Of a DNA stretch of 18,736 nucleotides, positions 7,077-15,167 are shown piece after piece. Every line of letters starts with the position of its first letter. The first letter of the stretch is position 1. The notes beneath the pieces were generated by a model. That model saw only the letters and a list, made by a program, of their open reading frames with translations. It had not been told where the DNA came from and did not search any database. The stretch lies in assembly GCA_005882415.1 (NCBI GenBank), contig VBAE01000214.1, positions 9,752-28,487 of the forward strand, given 5' to 3'. A program made the translations under genes and the position numbers. This stretch comes from Alphaproteobacteria bacterium (lineage in GTDB: Bacteria > Pseudomonadota > Alphaproteobacteria > Sphingomonadales > Sphingomonadaceae).

Positions 7077-8420
7077 TTGCGCTTCGAATTGCGAGTTGGG
7101 AACCCCGGCGCCGGAGCGGCTCCCGCCAGACTCGGGTGGGGCGCGGCGCTGCTGTTCGCGAGCGGGGATTTCGCCTGCAACCTCTATTGGCAGAGCGTCG
7201 CCCTGTACCTCCTGTTCTATTACACCGACGTGGCGCGGCTCGCGCCGGAGGCGGCGGGGCTGGTCTATATGGCGGGCTCGGCCTGGGACGGTGTGGCGGG
7301 GCTGCTGATCGGGCTGATGGCGGAGCGGTCGCGGAGGCCCGGGCGGGCGGCGCGGAGCTATATGCTGCTGGGCGCGGTGCCGCTCGCCTTGAGCTTTCTG
7401 CTTTTATACTGGGTGCCGCCGCTCGAGGGCGGGGCGAAGCTCGGAATGGTGCTCGGCGCCCACCTGCTGTTCCGGACCCTCTACGCAGGCGTCAACGTGC
7501 CTTATGCCGCGCTGTCGGCTGAGGTCGCCCGGTCGAGCGCCGACCGTGCGCGGATCGCGGGGCTGAGGATGATCTTCGGCGCTGCCGCCGCGGCCTTGGT
7601 TGCGGTGGGGACCCAGGCGCTGGCGGTGCGGGTGACGGGGCGGCCCGACGGCGCCCGCGGCTTCCTCGCCGCCGCTGCTTTGTTCTCGGCCGCGGCGACC
7701 GTGATCCTGGTGGTGGTGAGCCTCAGGGGCAGGACGGGCGAGGAGGCCGCGTCCGAGGCGCCGAGGGCGAGCTTTGCCGCCATGGCGCGGAGCATCGCCG
7801 GCAACCGCGCCTTCCTGATCCTGAACCTCGCCATGTTCGCGGCGGTGATCGCGATCACCACCGTCACCAAGGGCACGCTTTATTATTTCAAGTACAGGAT
7901 CGGCGACGAGGCCGCGGCGGGCGGAGCGCTGGCGTTGATGGGGGTGTCGGGGGTGCTGTTCGTGCCCTTGTGGATGGCCCTTGCGGCGCGCTGGGGGAGC
8001 CGGGCGCAGTGGTTCGCGGCCAGCGCCTGCGGGGCGGTGGCGGTCGCCCTGTTCTGGGCCGCCGACCCGTCGAGCGTGGCGGGGATGCGCGCCTTCCTCG
8101 TCGCCTTCCAGGCGGCGATCACCGGCTTCAGCTTCGGCTTCTGGGCGATGCTCCCCGACAGCGTCGATTATGGCGAGCGGGCGAGCGGGGTGCGGGTCCA
8201 GGTGCTCCTGTTCGGGCTCGCGGCCCTCCTCCAGAAGATCGCGATCGGCGTGGCGGCGGCTCTGGTCGGGTTCCTGCTCGGCCTGTCGGGCTATGTCGCC
8301 GACGCGGTGCAGAGCAGCGCGACCCTCGCGGGCCTCAAGATGGCGATGACTTTGGTGCCGCTCGTCGCCCTCGCCGGCGCCGCCCTGGCGATGGCGTTCA
8401 GCCCCAAAGACGAGGCTTAG
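7077..8420 (+). CDS. GPH-family (MFS) sugar:cation symporter
   Basis: A 447-residue, very hydrophobic protein with about 12 predicted membrane helices. The glycoside-pentoside-hexuronide (MelB-like) signatures are present: FYYTDVARL with D51 in helix II, GSAWDGVAGLLIG with D71, NVPYAALSAE at about 140-149, and the C-terminal-half motif FWAMLPDSVDYGERASGVR (355-373). It should import a sugar or oligosaccharide across the inner membrane using Na+ or H+. The start is uncertain: the frame opens with TTG at 7077, a second TTG lies at 7089, and neither has a strong ribosome binding site. The preceding gene stops 6 bases upstream. It faces the GH3 beta-glucosidase gene end to end, which suggests it takes up the products of that locus. 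Confidence 0.88.
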   Translation: MRFELRVGNPGAGAAPARLGWGAALLFASGDFACNLYWQSVALYLLFYYTDVARLAPEAAGLVYMAGSAWDGVAGLLIGLMAERSRRPGRAARSYMLLGAVPLALSFLLLYWVPPLEGGAKLGMVLGAHLLFRTLYAGVNVPYAALSAEVARSSADRARIAGLRMIFGAAAAALVAVGTQALAVRVTGRPDGARGFLAAAALFSAAATVILVVVSLRGRTGEEAASEAPRASFAAMARSIAGNRAFLILNLAMFAAVIAITTVTKGTLYYFKYRIGDEAAAGGALALMGVSGVLFVPLWMALAARWGSRAQWFAASACGAVAVALFWAADPSSVAGMRAFLVAFQAAITGFSFGFWAMLPDSVDYGERASGVRVQVLLFGLAALLQKIAIGVAAALVGFLLGLSGYVADAVQSSATLAGLKMAMTLVPLVALAGAALAMAFSPKDEA

Positions 8421-10693
8421 GCGACCAGCTCGAACGCGCCCTGGAGGCCTTCCGCCGCCGAGGGGCCGACCCAGAGGTCGAACCAGCCGGGCTCCACCGT
8501 CGGTTTCCCGTCCTGGCCGATGAAGAGCAGGTCCTCGCGCCTCAGGGTGAAGCGGACCGTCTTCGACTCCCCGGGTGCGAGGGCGATCTTGCGGAAGTCC
8601 TTGAGCTGGCGGACGGGGCGGGTGACGCTTGCGGTGCGGTCGCGGACGTAGAGCTGGACCACTTCCTCGGCGGCGCGGCGGCCCTTGTTCGCGACGGTCG
8701 CGGCGATTGAGAGGGTGCCGCTACCGCCGAGCCGCCCGTCGCCGACGGAGAGGCCGCTGTACGCGATCTCGCCATAGGTGAGGCCGTGGCCGAACGGGAA
8801 CAGCGCCTCGTTGGGGGCAGTGCGGTAGTGCGCCTTATATTCCTGCGGCGGCCCCGGCGGGTTGGGCCGGCCGGTCGGCTTGTGGTCGTAATGGTAAGGT
8901 TCCTGGCCGGACTCGTAGGGGAAGCTGACCGGCAGGCGAGCGGAGGGGGAGTAGGCGCCGAACAATATGTCGGCGAGGGCCGGTCCGCCTTCCGAGCCGA
9001 GGAACCAGCTTACCAGGATCGCGGGGGCGTCGCGGACGGCGCCCTCGAGCGCCAGTGCACGGCCGTTCTTCAGCACCACCACGATCGGCTTGCCCACCGC
9101 CGCCACCGCTTCCGCAAGCGCCTGCTGCGGTGCGGGGACGGTGATGGCGGTGCGGGACTGCGCCTCGCCCGACATGTTCGAGCTCTCGCCGATCGCGAGC
9201 ACGAGGACGTCCGCCGCCCGGGCCGCGGCGACTGCGGCTTCGATTCCGCCGGCCAGCGGCGCATCGATGCCGGATCCCGCGGCGACGGTGACCAGCTTGG
9301 GGTCGGCGACGGCGGCGCGGATGCCGGTGGCGAGATCGACCGCCTGCTTGTCGTCGCCATAGACGTTCCAGGGGCCGATCAAATCGTGCTGCCCCTCGGC
9401 GAACGGCCCGATCAGGGCGATGCGCCTGCCGGCCTTGGCGAGGGGCAGGAGCCCGCCGTCATTCTTCAGCATGACGACGCTTCGCCGCGCCGCTTCCCGC
9501 GCGAGCTCGAGCGCCGCGGGCGTACGCACCCGCTCGCGCTCGCGCCCAGCCACGATCCGGCCGAGGGGGCGGTCGAACAGGCCGAGCCGCGCCTTCATCG
9601 TCAGCACCCGCCGCACGGCCTGGTCGAACCGCGCCTGCGGAACCGCGCCCTCGGCGACCAGGCCGGGGAGGTATTTGGCGTAGAGGCCGCTCTGCATGCT
9701 CATGTCGACGCCGGCGAGGAAGGCGAGGCGGGCCGCGTCGCGGCCGTCGGCGGCGAAGCCGTGGGCGATCATCTCTTCATCCCCGGTATAATCGGAGACG
9801 ACGAGGCCGCTGAACCCCCATTCGCCGCGCAGCACGTCGGTGAGCAGCCAGCGATTGCCGGTGGCGGGCACGCCTGAAATCTCGTTGAAGCTGGCCATCG
9901 TTGTTCCAGCGCCCGCATCGAACGCGGCCTGGAAGGGCGGGAAATAGACTTCGCGCAGCGTGCGTTCGGACACGTCGACGGTGCTATAGTCGAGCCCGGC
10001 CTCGGCGGCGCCATAGGCCGCGAAATGCTTGGCGCAGGCGAGCACGCAATCGTCGCGGTCGACGCCGCGGCCCTGGAAGCCCTTGACGCGCGCTTCGGCG
10101 AAGCGGCGGCCGAGCAGCACGTCTTCTCCCGCGCCTTCGACGCTCCGGCCCCAGCGTGCGTCGCGGGCGATGTCGACCATCGGCGCGAAGGTCCAGGCGA
10201 TCCCGGCGGCCGAGGCCTCTTCGGCGGCGGCGCGGGCGGTGCGTTCGGCAAGCTCCGGCTCGAAGCTCGCCGCTTCCCCCAGCGGCACCGGGAAGACGGT
10301 CCGGAAGCCGTGGATGACGTCGGCTGCAAACACCATCGGGATTTTGAGACGGCTCTGAAGCGCCGCCTGCTGCAGCCGGCGGTGCCAGTCGCTTCCGGCG
10401 CCGTTGAAGATGCCGGTGATCTGCCCCGCCCGGGCCGCGGCGAGCTGCTGCTCGACATTGTTCGCGTTGGGCGGGTTGAGCGCGCTCGCCGCCGCTCCGC
10501 CGATCGCGGAGGCCATCAGGGTGAGCTGGCCCGCTTTCTCCTCGGGCGTCATGCGGGCGATCAGCGCGTCGACGAAGGCGGGCGCCTGGTCGCCTGCGGG
10601 ACCGATGGCGAGGCCGATTGCAGGCCGCGCGAGCAGCCCCAGAGCACCGGCGCCGGCGATCAGGCTCCTTCGGCTGAGCTCGGTCTTGATCAT
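8417..10693 (-). CDS. GH3 beta-glucosidase, BglX-like, with Tat signal
   Basis: A 758-residue protein from the ATG at 10693. I chose this start because GAGGGG lies 9 bases upstream; an in-frame ATG at 10702 abuts that site. A Tat-type signal opens it (LSRRSLIAGAGALGLLA, about 6-22), so it should be exported folded to the periplasm. The GH3 N-terminal barrel (about 35-375) has FAADVIHGFRTVFPVPLG, KHF at 222-224 and the nucleophile D301 in LVVSDYTGDEEM. The GH3 C-terminal domain (about 405-625) has GESSNMSGEAQSR, with E510 the candidate acid/base. A fibronectin-III-like domain closes it (about 645-758). It releases glucose from the non-reducing ends of beta-glucosides. It sits 13 bases after the GH144 gene and is the last gene of the LacI operon. 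Its TAA interlocks with the stop of the convergent symporter gene. Confidence 0.95.
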   Translation of the reverse strand: MIKTELSRRSLIAGAGALGLLARPAIGLAIGPAGDQAPAFVDALIARMTPEEKAGQLTLMASAIGGAAASALNPPNANNVEQQLAAARAGQITGIFNGAGSDWHRRLQQAALQSRLKIPMVFAADVIHGFRTVFPVPLGEAASFEPELAERTARAAAEEASAAGIAWTFAPMVDIARDARWGRSVEGAGEDVLLGRRFAEARVKGFQGRGVDRDDCVLACAKHFAAYGAAEAGLDYSTVDVSERTLREVYFPPFQAAFDAGAGTTMASFNEISGVPATGNRWLLTDVLRGEWGFSGLVVSDYTGDEEMIAHGFAADGRDAARLAFLAGVDMSMQSGLYAKYLPGLVAEGAVPQARFDQAVRRVLTMKARLGLFDRPLGRIVAGRERERVRTPAALELAREAARRSVVMLKNDGGLLPLAKAGRRIALIGPFAEGQHDLIGPWNVYGDDKQAVDLATGIRAAVADPKLVTVAAGSGIDAPLAGGIEAAVAAARAADVLVLAIGESSNMSGEAQSRTAITVPAPQQALAEAVAAVGKPIVVVLKNGRALALEGAVRDAPAILVSWFLGSEGGPALADILFGAYSPSARLPVSFPYESGQEPYHYDHKPTGRPNPPGPPQEYKAHYRTAPNEALFPFGHGLTYGEIAYSGLSVGDGRLGGSGTLSIAATVANKGRRAAEEVVQLYVRDRTASVTRPVRQLKDFRKIALAPGESKTVRFTLRREDLLFIGQDGKPTVEPGWFDLWVGPSAAEGLQGAFELVA

Positions 10694-10706
10694 CGCATCC
10701 ATCCCC

Positions 10707-12134
10707 TCATGCCGCCGCCGATCCGGCAAGCCATCCGCCGGTAAAGCCGGCCCGTTTCAACCCGCGCGCGATCACCGGATCGCCGCGCATCACATTCCAG
10801 ACGAGGCCGCTGCGATGATTCTCGATCATCGCCAGGATCGGCCCCTGGTCGATACCGAGCCGGTCGGTGTCGTACCAGCCTTTGCCCGGGATCACCCGCC
10901 CGTGGCGGGCGGGGAGGGCGGGATCGGCAAAGCTCGGGTTGAACGAATCGGCGAAGCCCAATGGGCCGTAGAGCGCCTCGCCGTGCCGGTAGGCCATCGC
11001 CTGAAGCGCCGGGATGCAAATCTCGGGCGCGAAGGGGACGGAGCCTCCCGCCGCCGTCGGCGCGATGGTGCCGTCGTCATACTCGCCCGGCCCGCGGGCG
11101 GAGTAGGAGCGGAAGCTGCGCTTGCGGCCGGCGATGACGAGCTCGGCGTCGGCGGGGCCGTCGCAGGCGGTGAGGCCCCATTGGTCGGCGCCGTAGCCGG
11201 TCCAGCCCATCGGGTTGCGGATCGCGTAGGCGCGCTGGGCGAGGGTCGCCCGGCGGCTGTTCTCGAAATAGTCGATGTCGTGGGCGCGGCAAAAGGAGTC
11301 GCGCACCCCGCGGAAATCGACCCAGATGTGGCTGTACTGGTGGCCGAACAAAGGCGGGAAGGGGAGGTGGGGGATGCCCTCGACCGCCCGCCATTGCCCG
11401 GCCGCGGGGGCGAGCCAGGCGCTCCAGCTCCCCTCCGGCGCAGGCGACTGCCGGGCCCCGAGCGCGAGCACGTAGAGCAGCATCGCCTCATTATAGGCGA
11501 CCCAGTCGTGGGTCAGGAAACCGGTCTCCGGGTGCCAGCCGAGCGCGATCAGCGGCGGGCGCGGCATCGCCCAGCGCCAGTCGACCCGGTCGAAGATGCG
11601 GTCGGCAAGCTCGCCGATCGCCCGCTCTTCCGGCCGGTCGAACCAGCCCTTGGCGAACAAGGCGCCGGCGAGGAGCAAGGCGGTGTCGATGGTCGAGAGC
11701 TCGGTCTTCTCGAACCGCGTGCCGGTGGCGGGATCGAGGAAATGATAGAAGAAGCCGCGGTGGCCGGTCATGCCCCTGGGCGCATCGCCCTGCGGCGCCT
11801 CGGCGAGGAAGCGCAGGGTTCGAAGCGCCCGCGCCGCCGCCGCGGGCCGGTCGACGAAGCCGCGCTGGGCGCCGATCGCGAAGGCGGTGAGTGCGAAGCC
11901 GGTCGCCGCGATGCTGACGAAGGACCGGGTCGGCCAGCGGTCGAGGGCGAGGCCGTTGTCGCCGGCGCTCGTTTCCCAGAAGAAGCGGAAGGTCCGGCGC
12001 TGGACGTCGTCGAGGAACGCGTCCTCGCCGCCGCCGGACGAAGCGACCGGCGAAGCCGGAAGCGGCGCGCAACCGGCCGCCAGCGCCGCGAGGGCGCCGG
12101 CGGCCAGGAAGCTTCGTCGGCTGGTCTGAATCAC
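10707..12134 (-). CDS. GH144-type (Glycoamylase-fold) glucanase, Tat-exported lipoprotein
   Basis: A 475-residue protein starting at GTG 12134 with GAGGCAGAG upstream. The N-terminus combines a Tat motif (SRRSFLA, 5-11) with a lipobox (LAAGC, C22), so a folded, membrane-anchored lipoprotein is expected. The rest is an (alpha/alpha)6-type Glycoamylase domain (PF10091): KTELSTIDTALLLAG (143-157), THDWVAYNEAMLLYVLALG (208-226), NPMGWTGYGADQWGLTACDGP (307-327), DDGTIAPTAAGGSVPFAPE (353-371) and GIDQGPILAMIENHRSGLVW (427-446). Characterised members of this group form GH144, endo-beta-1,2-glucanases or sophorose-releasing enzymes; older databases call them glucoamylases. E145, D150 and E216 are conserved-looking acids, but I cannot assign catalysis. 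The following GH3 gene fits stepwise beta-1,2-glucan breakdown. Confidence 0.85.
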   Translation of the reverse strand: MIQTSRRSFLAAGALAALAAGCAPLPASPVASSGGGEDAFLDDVQRRTFRFFWETSAGDNGLALDRWPTRSFVSIAATGFALTAFAIGAQRGFVDRPAAAARALRTLRFLAEAPQGDAPRGMTGHRGFFYHFLDPATGTRFEKTELSTIDTALLLAGALFAKGWFDRPEERAIGELADRIFDRVDWRWAMPRPPLIALGWHPETGFLTHDWVAYNEAMLLYVLALGARQSPAPEGSWSAWLAPAAGQWRAVEGIPHLPFPPLFGHQYSHIWVDFRGVRDSFCRAHDIDYFENSRRATLAQRAYAIRNPMGWTGYGADQWGLTACDGPADAELVIAGRKRSFRSYSARGPGEYDDGTIAPTAAGGSVPFAPEICIPALQAMAYRHGEALYGPLGFADSFNPSFADPALPARHGRVIPGKGWYDTDRLGIDQGPILAMIENHRSGLVWNVMRGDPVIARGLKRAGFTGGWLAGSAAA

Positions 12135-12154
12135 TTTTACTCTGCCTCAGGCGT

Positions 12155-12184
12155 GCGGGCGGGGCCTTGAGGGGCCCCGCCCGC
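12155..12184 (-). terminator. Strong intercistronic hairpin (terminator, attenuator or mRNA stabiliser)
   Basis: A perfect 12-bp GC stem (GCGGGCGGGGCC and its complement) with a 6-base loop lies between the receptor stop codon (12192) and the GH144 start (12134). There is no U-run after it on the minus strand, so full rho-independent termination is doubtful. More likely it stabilises the 3' end of the receptor message or lowers downstream expression relative to the receptor. Confidence 0.6.
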
Positions 12185-12191
12185 CATCTCG

Positions 12192-15167
12192 TCAGAAGCG
12201 CACCGCCGCTCCGAACTGGAAGCTGCGCGGCGGGCCGTTCAGCGAGTTCGGAACCCCGAAATTGGGATTGCCGCCGCAGCAGATGAAGCCGTCAGCCCCG
12301 CCGAAATTGGCGCGGTTGAACAGGTTGAACACCTCGGCCGATAGGGTCAGCTCATTGTCCCCGCCGATGTGGAAGATCTTCTGCAGGCGGAGGTCTACCT
12401 GCAGGAAGTAGGGCAGGTGCTCGAAATAGCCGAGCTTGATGAAGCCGGGCTGGAACCCCTGGGGCGCGGGCGCAGTGTTCGCGTTGATGACGAAGAACGG
12501 CGCGCCGGAGCCGTAGGTGATGAGACCGGACAGCCTGAAGTCCAGCGGGAGATCGACGATCCCGTTCACCACCGCGCGGTGCTTTTCATATCCCGCGTTC
12601 GGGACGAAGGGCTGCGCGCCGATATCGGGGTAATCGAAGTTGAAGGCGAAGCCCCGCTCCTTCGACGCAGCGACGAAGGTGTAGGCGAGGCCGGCGCCCC
12701 AGCCCGACGAGCGGGTATAGGGCTTGTCGAGGGTCAGGAAGATCGCGTCATACTTCGTCTCGCGGGTGTTGAAGGCGGCGACGACGTTGCCGTAGCCGTT
12801 GATCAGCGGGATGAAGTCGTAAAAGCCGCCGGCGCCCGGGGCGATCGACCGGTTGAGCGGCGCATAGCCGATCTGGTTCTTGCCGATCGTGTGGTTGAAG
12901 GTCAGCGAGCCGTGGAAGATGCCGAGCTTCTGCCGCACGCCGAGGCTGAACTGGTCGGTATAAGGCGTCTTCAAATTGTTCGGGATCACCCGTAGCTCGC
13001 TCGTGCCCGGCGAGGTGGGATCGGCGGCAAGCCCGGCGAGCAGGGCCGCGAAGCCCTCCTCGGTCAGATAGGCCGGATTGAACTTGATGGTTTGGCGCCC
13101 GTCGCGGGGCGATCCGTCCTTCGAGAAGAGCAATTCGCCCGAGCGATATTGCGACAGCAAGGTCTCTTCGGCCGCGCTCCGGAACAGGGCGCGGTCGTAA
13201 TAGCGGCCGTAGCCGCCGAAGAAGACGGTCCGCTGGTCGGCCTTGACGTCGTAGGAGAAGCCGATGCGCGGCGCGAAATTGCCGAGCTCCGCCTTGCGAT
13301 TGCCGGTCGAGATATAGTCGTTGACGTCGAAGAAGCCGTTCTGGACGCGCGGGTCCATGCCCAGCGTCTGGAGCGCCTGGACGGCCGAGGCGGGGGTGAC
13401 GAAAGAGTTGTTCTTGGCGTTGGAATCATAGTCCCAGCGAAGGCCGAGGTTGAGCAGCAGATGCTCGTTCACCTCCCAATCGTCCTGAAGGAACAGGCCG
13501 ATCTGGGTGGTGCTCGCCTTCACTTCCGGATCGCCGCCGCCGAAGCGGACATTGGCGGGAAGGGTGAAGTCGAGATTGTGCCCCGGATCCTGGACGAACT
13601 CGAATTGCGGATTGGCATTGGGGCCGGTGCCGCCGACCCGGTAGTTCTGGAACGAGGCCTTGACGCCCAATTTGACGAGATGGTCGCCGTTCCAGTGGAG
13701 GTCGGTGAAGCTCACATTGTCGCGGAAGGTGACGCTCTCCTGCTGCACCTGCTGGATGTCCGGGCGGCCGCCGATGGCGATGATGCCCTGGTAGATTCGG
13801 CCGAAGCCGGCGCTCTGATCGGCGCCGAACTGCAGGTCCGACTTGAGGTAATCGAGGGTCGCCTCGTTGAGGAAATGCTCGCCCGTGTAGGTGTGGTTGA
13901 GCTTGGCGGTGTAGACGTCGTTGTTGACGCTGGTGCCGCGCTCGCGGGAGTTCTGGCCGCCGAAGTCGCGCAAGTCGGTCTCCTTGCGGATGCTTCCGCT
14001 CAGCTCCAGCACCTGGTTGTCGGCCATCTGCCAGGTGAGCTTGGCGAAGCCGAGATTCTCGCGGAACGGGCTGACGAAGCTGCCGCGATACTGGTTGACG
14101 TCGAAGCCGAGCTGCGGCGCGAGCGGGCCCGGGTCGCCCGGATTGACGTTGGCTACACGGTCCTGGACGTTGCCTTCATAGGTGGCGAAGAAGAACAGCC
14201 GGTCCTTGATGATCGGCCCGCCCAAAGCAGCGCCGAACTGGTAGCGCTTCAGATTCGGCTGGGGCTGGTTGTTCTTCTTCTGGAAGAAGTCGCGCGAGAT
14301 GAGGTTCTGGTCCTGGTAGGAGCCGAATGCCTCGCCGTGGAACTCGTTGGTTCCGGACTTGGTGATGGCGGTGATGATCGCAGTCCCCGCATCCTCATAT
14401 TCCGCCTTGAAGTTGGAGGTGAGGACCCGGAATTCCTGCACCGCGAGCTGGGAGAAGGGGTTGCCGCGGCTGACGTCCTGGCCGACGACGCCGCCCTGGT
14501 TGACATTGCTCTTCAAGCTGACGCCGTCGATGAAGACGTTGACCTGAGGCCCGCCGAAGCTGTCGCCATTGGGATCGGCGCCGACGCCGCCGCCGGAGAA
14601 GGTCTGCCGGAACTCGGTCTGGTTGACCCGGATGCCCGGGGCGAGGGCTGCGAAATTGAGGAAGTTCCGGTTGTTCTGCGGCAGATTCTCGATCTGGTCG
14701 CGGGTGACGTTGGTCGCGGTCTCGGAGGTGCGGGTCTCGATCAGGCGGGTCCCGGTGATGACGATGTCGTCGCCGCCGCCGCCCGCGCTCGCGGTGCCTT
14801 CCGAGCCCTCGGCGCCCGCGGCCGGGGCGCTGGTGTCGAGGTCGAGGGTCGCGGTCTGGCCGACCGAGACGATCACCCGCTGGGTGACCGGCGCGCCGCC
14901 GTCGGAGGAGACGCTGATGTCGTAGGTGCCGGGGCGGAGGCCGGAGAGGACGTAGGAGCCGTCGGGGCCGGCCACCGCGTGGAGGGTCGCGCCGGTCTCG
15001 ACATTGACCGCGGTCACCGCCGCGCCCGGGGCTGCAGTCGCCGCATTGCTGACGCTGCCGCGGATCGTCGCGGTGGTGAGCTGGGCCATGGCGGGGGTCG
15101 CAATGCCCAGGGCCGAAGCGAGCAGTGCAGCCTGGAAAATCCTTCGCGGCGTCGAGGTCCGGGTCAT
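12192..15167 (-). CDS. TonB-dependent receptor with carboxypeptidase-regulatory-like domain (Oar/SusC-like)
   Basis: A complete 991-residue outer-membrane receptor. The signal peptide is 1-29 (ending ATPAMAQ). A CarboxypepD_reg-like beta-sandwich occupies about 33-112 (ATIRGSVSNAATAAPGAAVTAVNVETG, GSYVLSGLRPGTYDISV). A Gly/Ser-rich linker and a TonB-box-like DDIVITGTR (133-141) follow, then the plug (NVFIDGVSLKSNV, EFRVLTSNFKAEYEDAGTAIITAITKSGTNEFHGEA) and a 22-strand-type barrel ending in Phe991. It should import oligosaccharides, here probably beta-glucans, with TonB. The ATG at 15167 has GGGAGGAAG 7 bases upstream and overlaps the LacI stop by four bases (ATGA), so translation is coupled to the regulator. 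The glucanase and beta-glucosidase genes follow. Confidence 0.95.
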   Translation of the reverse strand: MTRTSTPRRIFQAALLASALGIATPAMAQLTTATIRGSVSNAATAAPGAAVTAVNVETGATLHAVAGPDGSYVLSGLRPGTYDISVSSDGGAPVTQRVIVSVGQTATLDLDTSAPAAGAEGSEGTASAGGGGDDIVITGTRLIETRTSETATNVTRDQIENLPQNNRNFLNFAALAPGIRVNQTEFRQTFSGGGVGADPNGDSFGGPQVNVFIDGVSLKSNVNQGGVVGQDVSRGNPFSQLAVQEFRVLTSNFKAEYEDAGTAIITAITKSGTNEFHGEAFGSYQDQNLISRDFFQKKNNQPQPNLKRYQFGAALGGPIIKDRLFFFATYEGNVQDRVANVNPGDPGPLAPQLGFDVNQYRGSFVSPFRENLGFAKLTWQMADNQVLELSGSIRKETDLRDFGGQNSRERGTSVNNDVYTAKLNHTYTGEHFLNEATLDYLKSDLQFGADQSAGFGRIYQGIIAIGGRPDIQQVQQESVTFRDNVSFTDLHWNGDHLVKLGVKASFQNYRVGGTGPNANPQFEFVQDPGHNLDFTLPANVRFGGGDPEVKASTTQIGLFLQDDWEVNEHLLLNLGLRWDYDSNAKNNSFVTPASAVQALQTLGMDPRVQNGFFDVNDYISTGNRKAELGNFAPRIGFSYDVKADQRTVFFGGYGRYYDRALFRSAAEETLLSQYRSGELLFSKDGSPRDGRQTIKFNPAYLTEEGFAALLAGLAADPTSPGTSELRVIPNNLKTPYTDQFSLGVRQKLGIFHGSLTFNHTIGKNQIGYAPLNRSIAPGAGGFYDFIPLINGYGNVVAAFNTRETKYDAIFLTLDKPYTRSSGWGAGLAYTFVAASKERGFAFNFDYPDIGAQPFVPNAGYEKHRAVVNGIVDLPLDFRLSGLITYGSGAPFFVINANTAPAPQGFQPGFIKLGYFEHLPYFLQVDLRLQKIFHIGGDNELTLSAEVFNLFNRANFGGADGFICCGGNPNFGVPNSLNGPPRSFQFGAAVRF

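Noticed and set aside
10707..12134. Calling the Glycoamylase-domain protein a starch glucoamylase
   Set aside because: The PF10091 name is historical. The motifs and the GH3/TonB receptor/LacI context fit GH144 beta-1,2-glucan enzymes better, and no GH15-type features are present.
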